From contig NZ_QMDW01000016.1 in the NCBI RefSeq assembly GCF_003605635.1, forward strand, positions 1-54,022: a DNA stretch of 54,022 bases. The letters run 5' to 3'. Position numbers and translations under genes: made by a program. Origin of the DNA: Halonotius pteroides (GTDB lineage: Archaea > Halobacteriota > Halobacteria > Halobacteriales > Haloferacaceae). Positions 8,052-15,948 of the stretch are shown here, piece by piece (positions within the stretch are counted from its first letter, which is position 1; every line of letters starts with the position of its first letter). Under the pieces are notes generated by a model. The model was not told the origin of the DNA. It was given only the letters and a program-made list of their open reading frames with translations, and did no database searches.

Positions 8052-8150
8052 CCGACGCGTCACAGGGTAGTCGGATCGTTTTAATATGGCTTTCGTTTTT
8101 CCCCCGACGGAAGCGACATCCTTTCGACGGCCGGTACTGAAATAACGCGT

Positions 8151-9506
8151 ATGCCGAGCCTTGAGAGCGTCCTCGATACCGTCGCCGACCGCGTCACCCC
8201 CGAACGCGACGAACGAGAGCGGCTGGCCGACGCGGCAGCGACGCTGACCGACCGCGCCGAGGCCGCCCTCGTCGACCGCGACATCGACGGCGACGTGCTT
8301 CAGGTCGGTTCGACGGCTCGCGGTACCTGGCTCGCTGGCGACCGCGATATCGACCTGTTCGTTCGGTTTCCGACCGACTACGACCGCGCCGAGTTAGAAC
8401 GCCTCGGGCTCGCCATCGGCCACGAGGTGCTCCCTGATGGCCACGAGGAGTACGCCGAACACCCTTACGTGACCGGCGAATTCGAGGGTTTTGCGGTTGA
8501 CCTCGTTCCGTGTTATGCCGTTGACAGCGCGACGGCGATCCGTTCGGCGGTCGACCGCACCCCGTTTCATACTCGGTATATCGACACCCACATTGACGAC
8601 ACTCTTGCCCGCGATGTTCGCCTCTGCAAACGCTTTCTCAAAGGGATCGGTGCCTACGGCAGCGACCTCCGCACCGAGGGCTTTTCGGGCTATCTAGCCG
8701 AACTCCTCGTTCTCGAATACGACGGTGTTGACGCCCTACTTCGGGCGGCCGCCGACTGGCAGCCACCGCTCACGCTCGATCCTAAGGCGCACGGCACCGA
8801 ATCCTTCGACGACCCGCTCACCGTTATCGATCCAACCGATCCCGAGCGCAACGTCGCGGCCGTGCTCTCGGCGACGAATCTCGCTCGGCTCCAGCATTAT
8901 GCCCGCGACTTGCTTGCCGACCCTCGCGACGCAATATTCACCCCTTCAGAACTATCGCCGCTTGACCGCGAGAGCGTCCGGACGCATCTCGCCGACCGCG
9001 AGACGACAGCCGCCGCCATTGTCTTCGAAACACCGGCTATCGTCGAGGATCAACTGTATCCACAACTCCGCAAGTCACTGGCTGGGATCGTTGATGGCCT
9101 CGAACGCCACGACTTCGGTGTCGTTCGATCGACAGCCATCGCCGATGCTGATCGGAGCGTCCTGCTTGCCGAACTCGCGGACACGACGCGACCGGCGATC
9201 GAACGCCACGAGGGACCGCCGGTAGCTGTCCGCGATCACGCTGTGGGCTTTTTTGAGAGCTATGTCGACGACGACACGGTGTACGGCCCGTTTCTCGACG
9301 GCGATCGATACGTGGTCGAACGCCCACGCGCGGTGACTGACGCCCGCACATACCTCGACAGCGACGCCATTTTTGAGGTTGCCCTCGGCGCACAGATCGA
9401 GACGGCACTTGCTGACGGCTACGAACTCCTGTGGGATGAGGCGGTGGCGACGCTGGCCGACGAGTTCGGCACCGAGCTGGCGGCATACTTTGAGCCAACG
9501 CCCTAG
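8151..9506 (+). CDS. cca: CCA tRNA nucleotidyltransferase (archaeal class I)
   Basis: This 451-residue enzyme adds or repairs the 3'-terminal CCA of tRNAs using CTP and ATP. It is needed here because the nearby tRNA genes do not encode CCA. The nucleotidyltransferase signature GSTARGTWLAGDRDIDLFV starts at residue 53, with metal-binding Asp66 and Asp68, and the third acidic residue is probably Asp117 (AVDLVPCY). The central segment RLCKRFLKGIGAYGSDLRTE is typical of archaeal CCA enzymes, followed by the tail domain. Length fits the archaeal family (about 440-460). The gene is divergent from tRNA-Asn, 99 bp away. Confidence 0.97.
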   Translation: MPSLESVLDTVADRVTPERDERERLADAAATLTDRAEAALVDRDIDGDVLQVGSTARGTWLAGDRDIDLFVRFPTDYDRAELERLGLAIGHEVLPDGHEEYAEHPYVTGEFEGFAVDLVPCYAVDSATAIRSAVDRTPFHTRYIDTHIDDTLARDVRLCKRFLKGIGAYGSDLRTEGFSGYLAELLVLEYDGVDALLRAAADWQPPLTLDPKAHGTESFDDPLTVIDPTDPERNVAAVLSATNLARLQHYARDLLADPRDAIFTPSELSPLDRESVRTHLADRETTAAAIVFETPAIVEDQLYPQLRKSLAGIVDGLERHDFGVVRSTAIADADRSVLLAELADTTRPAIERHEGPPVAVRDHAVGFFESYVDDDTVYGPFLDGDRYVVERPRAVTDARTYLDSDAIFEVALGAQIETALADGYELLWDEAVATLADEFGTELAAYFEPTP

Positions 9507-9546
9507 CAACGACAGCTAACGACGCGAATATCGCTCGATGGCAACG

Positions 9547-10554
9547 CTACTCGATGTCGAGCCGTCGGCGAATGTCGTCGGTGATCTCGACGGTCGATGT
9601 CTCCGGGTCGTCCTCGCAGGTGATCGGCTCCCGGCCGTCGAAGGTTTCGTGTACCATCCCAACCCCCTCTGAGAGCGTATCCAACCCGTAGCCACCCTCT
9701 AAGACGAAGGCGAGGGCGGCGTCGTTGGCGTCGGCGATCGACCGCAGCCGATCGGTCAACAGCGCGTACCCCTCGGTCGACACACGGTGGCGGGAGATCG
9801 GATCATGTTCGTGGGCGTCAAACCCAGCGCTCACGATGACGAGATCCGGATCGAAGTCGGCGAGTGCGGGGGCAAGTGCCTCATCGACGACGTGGAGGAA
9901 ATCGGCATCGCCAGCCCCTGCCGGAAGCGGCGCGTTCAGGGTTGCCCGTTCGCCGTCGCCGGTGCCAGTTTCGTCAACATTGCCGGAGCCCGGATAGATC
10001 CCTTCCTCGTGAATTGAGCCATAGAACACGTCCTCGCGGTCATAGAAGATATCCTGTGTCCCGTTGCCGTGGTGGACATCCCAATCGAAGATCGCAACCC
10101 GATCAACCTCGCCCTCATCGAGCAGCGTCTGGGCGGCGACGGCGGCGTTGTTGACAAAACAGAACCCCATTGCCTTGTGGCTGACCGCGTGATGGCCTGG
10201 CGGTCGCCCGAGCGAAAACGGGGTCTGGCGGCCGTCAGCCCCATCAAGGGCCTGCCGGGCGGCCCACAACGCGAGGCCAGCGCTTTTGCGAGCGGCATCC
10301 CAGGTGCCCTCGGAGGCGACGGTGTCGCGATCCCAACTGCCGCCGTCGTTCTCACAGAATCGCTTGAGCTCGTTGAGGTAGGTGCCGCGGTGGACAGCTT
10401 GTATCTGCTCGCGGGTTGCTGCTGGGCCATCTTGGTAGTCGACGTGATGTTTGTGCTGGAGCGCTCGCTGGATCGCCCGCAGTCGATCAGCCGTCTCGGG
10501 GTGTCGTTCGCCGGTATCGTGTTCCAGACACACGTCGCTGTAGCCGAACTGCAT
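9547..10554 (-). CDS. hdaI: Histone deacetylase / acetylpolyamine amidohydrolase family protein
   Basis: This 335-residue zinc hydrolase removes acetyl groups from acyl-lysine or acylpolyamine-type substrates. The catalytic machinery is complete: the His pair in RPPGHHA (residues 117-123), zinc ligands Asp159 and His161 in DWDVHHGNGT, zinc ligand Asp246 in SAGFDAHEHDP, and the Tyr of EGGY at 286-289. Its start codon overlaps the stop of the upstream histone gene (TAATG), so translation is probably coupled. That places a deacetylase directly in a chromatin operon, although archaeal histones lack the long acetylated tails of eukaryotes, and the real substrate could be another protein or a polyamine. 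I use the name known for Haloferax homologues; substrate specificity is unproven. Confidence 0.93.
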   Translation of the reverse strand: MQFGYSDVCLEHDTGERHPETADRLRAIQRALQHKHHVDYQDGPAATREQIQAVHRGTYLNELKRFCENDGGSWDRDTVASEGTWDAARKSAGLALWAARQALDGADGRQTPFSLGRPPGHHAVSHKAMGFCFVNNAAVAAQTLLDEGEVDRVAIFDWDVHHGNGTQDIFYDREDVFYGSIHEEGIYPGSGNVDETGTGDGERATLNAPLPAGAGDADFLHVVDEALAPALADFDPDLVIVSAGFDAHEHDPISRHRVSTEGYALLTDRLRSIADANDAALAFVLEGGYGLDTLSEGVGMVHETFDGREPITCEDDPETSTVEITDDIRRRLDIE

Positions 10555-10985
10555 TATTCGAAGAGCGAAAAGTAGGTCTCGATGTCATCGGCCTGTACGG
10601 TGCGTCGGTCGGCGTGGTGGGCGAGGGTGACGGCGGCGGCGGCGACGTTGTCGGCGTAATCCTCGAGAATATCCGCCAGAGCGATCCGGGCGTCCATCGA
10701 CACCCGGTAGCTGTCGTCGATCTCCAGTCTGGCGATCCGATCGACGGGGGCGATCGGGAGCTCAAGGCTCTCACGACCGACGACCGTTTCCACGCCGAAG
10801 TCGGTCGCCATCAGCGTTTTCCGGCCGTCGGCGGTTGCCGTCTCGGCGGCTCCCACCGCCAGCGTTGCCCCGTGGCGTTGCACGCGGCTGGCCAACGCCT
10901 CGGCGGCGTCGGCACTCACCCGGAGTGAGCCAGTGTTGCGCCGAATAATCGCATCAACCGGGGCGAACGGCAACTCGACACTCAT
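10554..10985 (-). CDS. hstA: Archaeal histone, fused two-fold doublet
   Basis: This 143-residue protein has two histone folds in one chain, as in other haloarchaeal histones. Fold 1 spans about residues 1-70 (ELPFAPVDAIIRRNTGSLRV, then ADAAEALASRVQRH and an ATDFGVE end). Fold 2 spans about 77-143 (ELPIAPVDRIARL, DARIALADILEDYADNV, QADDIETYF). It should bind and wrap DNA or act as a transcription-level regulator, the role proposed in halophiles. Start 10985 is chosen because the folds begin there and a TATA-like element (attata read on the minus strand, around 11009-11014) lies about 26 nt upstream. The stop codon shares a base with the deacetylase start. Confidence 0.96.
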   Translation of the reverse strand: MSVELPFAPVDAIIRRNTGSLRVSADAAEALASRVQRHGATLAVGAAETATADGRKTLMATDFGVETVVGRESLELPIAPVDRIARLEIDDSYRVSMDARIALADILEDYADNVAAAAVTLAHHADRRTVQADDIETYFSLFE

Positions 10986-11099
10986 ACCCACATACCCGGT
11001 TGTGGATCGTATAATGCTTTCCGTTGTCCTCGTTGCCATCAGCGACCGTTCACACCACTGACAGACGATGGCCGGCGAACGGCACCGCAACAACACGGC

Positions 11100-12623
11100 T
11101 CAGAGCACGTCGTCGGCGTCGATCGTCCCGTCGGTTTCGGTGCCGCGGACGGTCACCTCCTCGCCGAGTCGGAGCTCGGCGTCGGCCTCGATCTGTCGGG
11201 TCTCGGTGCCGTTGTCGAGGATGATCGGACTGCCGGCTTGGACGACGGTGCCGGTGAACTCGACGGTTTCGCTGACCTGCGTGGCCGCCGCGGCCCCGCC
11301 GGCCTCGCTGCCGGTCGTCACATCGGTTCCTGCTGTCGCCGCCGCGGCCTCAGCGGTCGCATCCTCGGCAGCCGCTGCGTCCTCGCTCGCCTCGTCGCTG
11401 TCGGCATCCTCGAACGCTGACATCCCTGTTTCCGCACCTGCGTTCGATTCGGCATCTGAGCCTGTTGTCTCGGTCGTGTCGCCGGCGTCAGTCTCGCCGT
11501 CGAGAACGGTCACGGTCGACTGCCAGCCGGCGGAGGCTTCGAGGTCGTCCTGCCACCCTTCTTGGATCTCTGCGTCGGTTACGAGCACGCGGTCGGCCAA
11601 CTCGATGTCCGTGTCGGCCTCTTCGCCCCACAGCGCGACCCGCATGTCGTCGGTCTCATCGCGGAGACGGATGTTACGAACCTGTCCCTCCGAGCCATCG
11701 TCGCGGTCGAAGGTGCGCTTCGAATCGGTCTCGATGACGCCGCCGGCGATGTCGACCGTCTGACCGATCTCAACGCTCTCGATGTCAGTCGTCTCAGGAA
11801 CGTATTCGATCTCCTCATCGATCGTCTCAACCGCGCCGCGGGAGCCGACATGGAGCTCGAGGCTGCCGTCCCGCTCCTTGACATAGCCGTCGACGATCTC
11901 GACGGATTGGCCGTCGGTGAACTCCGAGACGAGGGGTGCCTGCTCGTCCCACAGTGTCACGCGAACCCGGCCTGTGGGGTCACCAACCGACAGATTCGAG
12001 ACCTGTCCCTCGGAGCCGTCGTCGCGGTCGAAGGTGCGAACCGTGCCAACATCGAGAATGTTTCCTTTGAGGGTGACATCCGACAGCCCCATCGAGAGAT
12101 CCTCGACGCGATACAGCTCTTGGGTCTCCACATCGAGTTCGGCGTCCTCGTCGGGTTCAGCTTTGTTGACGCTGACCTCAACGCCGTTGTACCCCTCTTT
12201 CGGCCGGCCGGCGATCCGCAACACGTCGCCGGCCTCGATCTCGCCGTGTGTGTCAGCCTCTGGATCGCCAACTGCCGAAACCGCCAGCTTGTCCCACATC
12301 GAGATCCGGATCCGGCCTGTTTCGTCGGCGACTTCGAGGTTGACAACGCGGCCATCCTCGGCGTCTTCCTCGTCACGTTCGAACGTTCGGAGATCGCCGA
12401 TCGAGACGACCTTGCCGAGGAATTTCACCTCGTCCATGCCGGGTTCGATATCGGCGATGCCGTTGACCTCCTCGTCTTTCAGCTCGTGGGCGATCAGTTT
12501 CGCGGCTGTCTCCTCGTCGGCCAACCCACCCATCTGTTCGACCTTGTCCTCGACGGCTTCCCGGAACTCCTCAAGCGACACGTCGGTGTCGAGGGCCTCG
12601 TATTCGTCCGCTATGACACCCAT
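11100..12623 (-). CDS. rpa2: Single-stranded DNA-binding protein, multi-OB-fold RPA
   Basis: This 507-residue RPA-family protein protects single-stranded DNA in replication and repair. After a helical N-terminus (DVSLEEFREAVEDKVEQMGG) there are three related OB folds at about 68-160, 180-275 and 285-370. Each has a version of the phrase TFDRDDGSEGQVxNL...GRIRIxxWD (first copy: TFERDEEDAEDGRVVNL). A long acidic Ala/Glu linker follows and a smaller OB-like C-terminus (VEFTGTVVQAGSPIILDNG). No zinc finger was seen. Start 12623 opens MGVIADEYEALD; the 45-codon upstream extension is Pro/Arg-rich and unlike the family. It is followed after 114 bp by the histone gene in the same direction. The name follows the Haloferax counterpart that I believe has this position. 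Confidence 0.9.
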   Translation of the reverse strand: MGVIADEYEALDTDVSLEEFREAVEDKVEQMGGLADEETAAKLIAHELKDEEVNGIADIEPGMDEVKFLGKVVSIGDLRTFERDEEDAEDGRVVNLEVADETGRIRISMWDKLAVSAVGDPEADTHGEIEAGDVLRIAGRPKEGYNGVEVSVNKAEPDEDAELDVETQELYRVEDLSMGLSDVTLKGNILDVGTVRTFDRDDGSEGQVSNLSVGDPTGRVRVTLWDEQAPLVSEFTDGQSVEIVDGYVKERDGSLELHVGSRGAVETIDEEIEYVPETTDIESVEIGQTVDIAGGVIETDSKRTFDRDDGSEGQVRNIRLRDETDDMRVALWGEEADTDIELADRVLVTDAEIQEGWQDDLEASAGWQSTVTVLDGETDAGDTTETTGSDAESNAGAETGMSAFEDADSDEASEDAAAAEDATAEAAAATAGTDVTTGSEAGGAAAATQVSETVEFTGTVVQAGSPIILDNGTETRQIEADAELRLGEEVTVRGTETDGTIDADDVL

Positions 12624-12827
12624 AGGTATACACAGTGGCAGGGGTAGTTCCCGGTTAAGCGTTGTCCTTGGCTCGGTTCGTGGGCGGCCGACGGTGACCT
12701 CGATCGGCCGCTCGTCGTCGTGTTTTGGGCGCGCATGGCGAGGGTGTGTCGGGATCAAATAAAAACCTCAGGTGGGTGGCCGCCGTACCGTAACCGTCTT
12801 AAGTAAACCATGGGTATGAATAGATGA

Positions 12828-12900
12828 GTCCTGATAGGGTAGTGGACTATCCTCTTGGCTTGCGGAGCCAGGGACCGGAGTTCAAATCTCCGTCAGGACG
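12828..12900 (+). tRNA. tRNA-Arg (anticodon GCG)
   Basis: A 73-nt cloverleaf with acceptor GTCCTGA/TCAGGAC, T-arm CGGAG-TTCAAAT-CTCCG and anticodon stem TTGGC/GCCAG (one T-G pair) around loop TTGCGGA, giving anticodon GCG. The discriminator base is G. A cttaag element near 12798-12803 is at promoter distance. The 3' end is duplicated 96 bp downstream. Confidence 0.93.
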
Positions 12901-13263
12901 TTCACTCTTTGTTGCTTCGCTTCGCTCAGCAACGGCATCGTTCACGCCCTGACGTGCCCTGCGCTCGTGTCACTCGCGCAGGACTCCGTCAGGACGTTTT
13001 CGCTGACACAACATCATTATCAGCCGATGTACTTGTACCGTTTTGAACCCAGCACAGCAACTATTGACACTGATTAGTTGCCGTACAAGGTGCACAGCGC
13101 GTATTTTGCATCTAACCTGCACGTAATGCCGGGTGGTAAGCCGTACAAAACTCCAAGGCAGATCAGTTGAGTTGAGCATACGGATGCACTCGATTGTCAA
13201 AGAACCGTCATACCCATAGACAAAAGATTTAGTTACTATACATTTATATAAGTTGGTTGTAGA
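12901..13263. other. AT-richer intergenic islet segment after tRNA-Arg
   Basis: No convincing gene. It has a stem-loop at 12911-12933 (gttgct/agcaac), the duplicated tRNA-Arg end at 12984-12998, a short direct repeat (gccgtacaa near 13081 and 13140), and TATA-like elements (actata near 13235-13240 and tttatata near 13243-13250) serving the SDR gene. Composition is clearly lower in GC than the flanking RPA and MinD genes. Confidence 0.55.
12984..12998 (+). repeat. Duplicated tRNA-Arg 3' end (possible att scar)
   Basis: The 15-bp ctccgtcaggacgtt repeats the last T-arm and acceptor bases of tRNA-Arg with 2 bp beyond it (12888-12902), 96 bp downstream in the same orientation. Together with the AT-rich DNA that follows, it suggests integration at the tRNA-Arg 3' end. 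Confidence 0.65.
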
Positions 13264-13995
13264 ATGAGCGTGCTCATTACAGGCGCGAGCCGGGGAATCG
13301 GACGATCAATCGCACTGAACCTTGCAGATGACCACGATATCGCAGTAAACTATCGAAACTCATCGGATGCTGCTAACGAGGTAGTCAACGTTATTCAAAA
13401 AGATGGTGGCAACGCGATAGCCGTGCAAGGTGATGTCCGTGACCCGGAGGATGTCGATTCGATGATTACTGAGATCATCGACGAGTTCGGTGAGCTTGAT
13501 GCGGTTGTCAACAACGCGGGTATTGTTGAGCCAGATCTCACAACTGAGATTAACGATGACCAGTGGAATCGGGTACTTGATACGAATCTCACGGGAGCAT
13601 TCTACGTAACACGGGCAGCCATTCCATATCTTGAACCGGACGGTGATGTAATATTCATCTCCAGCATTGGGGGAACTGGCGGAACGGTTGACGCTAGCTA
13701 TGCAGCGAGCAAGGCGGGTCTTCACGGGTTGACTCGCTCGCTGGCACGAGAGTACGGTGACAGCGGGCTTCAGGTCAACGCTATTGCTCCTGGCCCTGCC
13801 GAGACAGATATGAACAGCACCATCGTTGGGTACTTAGAGTCGATCGACTTCCGGGGTCACGAGAACATCGATACACATCTTCCCGAGTATGCCTGCCAAC
13901 CCGAAGACGTTGCTCATACTGTTACATATGTATTAGAAAACAACTACATCCAAGGCGAAATCATCAACGTCAATGGAGGTATGCAGTTCCAGTAA
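13264..13995 (+). CDS. Short-chain dehydrogenase/reductase, FabG-like
   Basis: This 243-residue classical SDR is an NAD(P)H-dependent oxidoreductase. The nucleotide-binding motif TGASRGIG starts at residue 6, NNAG is the structural motif, and the catalytic Ser-Tyr-Lys set lies in FISSIGG...ASYAASKAGLHG. The C-terminus (IQGEIINVNGG) is typical of 3-oxoacyl-ACP-reductase-like SDRs. Substrate cannot be read from sequence. Codon use is distinctly AT-richer than in its neighbours (many ATA, AAT and TAT codons). It stands alone behind a tRNA gene with a duplicated end, so acquisition by horizontal transfer is likely. TATA elements upstream fit a leaderless start. Confidence 0.93.
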   Translation: MSVLITGASRGIGRSIALNLADDHDIAVNYRNSSDAANEVVNVIQKDGGNAIAVQGDVRDPEDVDSMITEIIDEFGELDAVVNNAGIVEPDLTTEINDDQWNRVLDTNLTGAFYVTRAAIPYLEPDGDVIFISSIGGTGGTVDASYAASKAGLHGLTRSLAREYGDSGLQVNAIAPGPAETDMNSTIVGYLESIDFRGHENIDTHLPEYACQPEDVAHTVTYVLENNYIQGEIINVNGGMQFQ

Positions 13996-14169
13996 CGATA
14001 TAGGGTGCGATATGACCACTGGATCGACGCTATCTATCCTGCACAGGTTAATCTCTCAACTCCGATAGACGCCTTCTGATTTACCACCCCTCAGTGCGAC
14101 CCTCACCCGCCATTTCGACCACCGAACGGTTCGAGTGGTCTCTCTGTCGTGCCACACCGAGGGACATCT

Positions 14170-14176
14170 TTTATAT
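14170..14176 (+). promoter_or_regulatory. TATA box of the MinD-like gene
   Basis: tttatat centred at 14173 is 27 nt before the ATG at 14200, the spacing expected if transcription starts at the start codon (leaderless mRNA). There is no Shine-Dalgarno-like sequence before the ATG. Confidence 0.65.
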
Positions 14177-14199
14177 CCACGTCGTAGTACACGCTTAGT

Positions 14200-15780
14200 A
14201 TGGCACGGGTCTTCGCGGTCGCCAGCGCGAAAGGGGGCGTTGGCAAGACGACGACAACGGCAAATCTTGGAGTGATCCTCGCCGAGACCGGAGCTGATGT
14301 TGTGGTGATCGACAGCGACATCGGCATGGCAAATCTCGGGGCGGCCCTCGGGATCGAGTCACCACCGACAACGCTCCATGATGTGCTTAATGGCACCGCC
14401 AAGGCCTCTGAAGCGACCTACGAAGGCCCTGGTGGCGTCTACGTTGTCCCCGGCGATACCGCTCTCTCTTCGTACGCCTCGGCCGACCCTGAAAAGCTCC
14501 CCTCGGTGCTCCGCACCCATTCACAGGCCGACTACGTTCTGCTCGATGTCGGTGCGGGCGTCAGCCACGAGACGAGCCTCCCGCTGTCGCTCGCTGACGA
14601 CGTCCTGCTGGTGTCGACGCCCGAGCGCGACGCGCTCCGCGACACTGAAAAGACCCGCCAACTCACCGAACAGCTCGGCGGCACCGTCGCCGGCGCGGTC
14701 GTCACCCGCACCGACGCGTCGACGCCGGTCTCGGAGCTGGCGACCGGTACCCTCGCGGCGACGGTGCTGGCATCGATCCCGGAAGACGAGGCCGTCCGCG
14801 ATTCCCTGGCGGTCGGCGAACCGTTGTCGACGTACGCTCCCAACAGCCCCGCGGCGGCCGCCTACCGCGAACTGGTCGCCGAACTCACCGATATCGACCC
14901 CGAGGCCCCGCCCGACTCCGAATCCGCGGCGACAGCTCCCGATTCGACACCGGACGCCGAACCGACTGACACCGACCCAGCACCAGCCACCGACACATCG
15001 ACGGCCACAACCGCTGCTGTCGACGCAGAACCGGCTGCGTCAACAGCCGATCAAACCGACACCGACGCCGACAGCGACGAGATGCCCGAGGCCGAATCGA
15101 AGTGGGCGGAAGCGGCCACCGGCACCGGGATCGATGTCGACGAGCAGTTGGCCGACGAGGCGGCAGCTATGTCGGACGCCGCCGAGCCGCCGACAGCCAC
15201 AGAAGCCGCCGACAGCCCCGAGACTGACCAGCCATCGGTTGACGCGGCTGACACGGATGACGATAGTGATGATACAGAGTCGGCAGCGGCTGACGCTGCT
15301 GTCGACGATGGACTGACGCCGGAGCCGACAACTGAGACGATCACCGAGACCGCGACCGATACATCTTCGCCTATCGCTGACGTGGCTGAGGGGATCACAC
15401 CCGATCCCTCAGCCGACGATACCGACTTAGCTGACACCGAGTCGACGCCTGACCCCGAGGCGGCCAACGACGCCGACCCAGCCGAGGAGGCCATCCCGTT
15501 CCACGACACGGACACCGGCGACGATGCCGCTGCCAACGACACGACAGCCGAGTCAGACGCCCCCAAGCCGCCGACTACACCATCCGATGAGCCGGCTGTC
15601 GATGCGTCGAATGAGCCCGCGGCCGAGGAACCGCTCATCCCTGACGCCGAAGGCGAATCGTCGTCGACCACCGACGAGCCCTCGGCGATGACGACCGAGC
15701 TCGGCGCTGCTACCGATGAAAGATCGGATGACGATGACGATGACGACAAGGGCTTCTTCAGGCGGCTGTTTTTCGGCTAG
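14200..15780 (+). CDS. minD4: MinD/ParA-family ATPase with long acidic tail, MinD4-like
   Basis: This 526-residue protein starts with a deviant Walker A box KGGVGKTT at 11-18, the Asp of the A' motif at 38 (VIDSDIGMANLG), and a Walker B-like LLDVGAG around Asp116, so residues 1-230 are a MinD/ParA ATPase. Residues about 235-510 are an unusually long, very acidic, Thr/Ala/Pro-rich tail that should be disordered. The last ten residues, KGFFRRLFFG, are amphipathic and look like a MinD membrane-targeting sequence. In Haloferax volcanii, MinD4 has a comparable extended tail and positions motility and chemosensory machinery at the poles. I infer orthology from architecture only. It may be co-expressed with the tiny membrane gene 39 bp downstream. 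Confidence 0.85.
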   Translation: MARVFAVASAKGGVGKTTTTANLGVILAETGADVVVIDSDIGMANLGAALGIESPPTTLHDVLNGTAKASEATYEGPGGVYVVPGDTALSSYASADPEKLPSVLRTHSQADYVLLDVGAGVSHETSLPLSLADDVLLVSTPERDALRDTEKTRQLTEQLGGTVAGAVVTRTDASTPVSELATGTLAATVLASIPEDEAVRDSLAVGEPLSTYAPNSPAAAAYRELVAELTDIDPEAPPDSESAATAPDSTPDAEPTDTDPAPATDTSTATTAAVDAEPAASTADQTDTDADSDEMPEAESKWAEAATGTGIDVDEQLADEAAAMSDAAEPPTATEAADSPETDQPSVDAADTDDDSDDTESAAADAAVDDGLTPEPTTETITETATDTSSPIADVAEGITPDPSADDTDLADTESTPDPEAANDADPAEEAIPFHDTDTGDDAAANDTTAESDAPKPPTTPSDEPAVDASNEPAAEEPLIPDAEGESSSTTDEPSAMTTELGAATDERSDDDDDDDKGFFRRLFFG

Positions 15781-15819
15781 AGCGATACGTTCTTACTCAC
15801 GGCGTTGCCAAGCCGGCGT

Positions 15820-15948
15820 ATGACAGACACCGATGGGAGTGTTCCGCTGTGGTGGATCGTGTTCTTCCTCGTATTGGCGCTTGGCGGTGCCATCGGCGCG
15901 ATCAACTTTGTCGGCGGGAGCATCTTTTTTCTGCTGCCGGTCGCGTAG
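15820..15948 (+). CDS. 42-residue single-span membrane peptide
   Basis: A short gene reads MTDTDGSVPLWWIVFFLVLA... and ends ...SIFFLLPVA. It has an acidic N-terminus followed by one or two hydrophobic segments broken by GGAIGAINFVGG. It begins 39 bp after the MinD-like stop, with a possible ttctta promoter element about 27 nt before its ATG, and its stop codon abuts the last base of convergent argS. Third-position G/C bias and the absence of charged residues in the core support coding. No family is recognised. A small membrane partner of the MinD-like protein is conceivable but unproven. Confidence 0.6.
   Translation: MTDTDGSVPLWWIVFFLVLALGGAIGAINFVGGSIFFLLPVA

Noticed and set aside
7692-8063. 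123-codon minus-strand frame with AVVAQMVEHLAV... at its start
   Set aside because: It is the translation of the tRNA-Asn gene (and its duplicate and the tRNA-Met edge), a well-known artefact, not a protein.
12911-12933. gttgct/agcaac stem-loop after tRNA-Arg as a transcription terminator
   Set aside because: The 11-nt loop and the lack of a following T run make it weak; noted only as local structure.
12970-13200. 76-codon minus-strand frame after tRNA-Arg
   Set aside because: Overlaps the duplicated tRNA end, has odd composition and no family features.
15051-15749. 232-codon minus-strand Ser-rich frame opposite the MinD tail
   Set aside because: It is the complement of the acidic low-complexity tail; the Ser/Val pattern is produced by that repeat composition.
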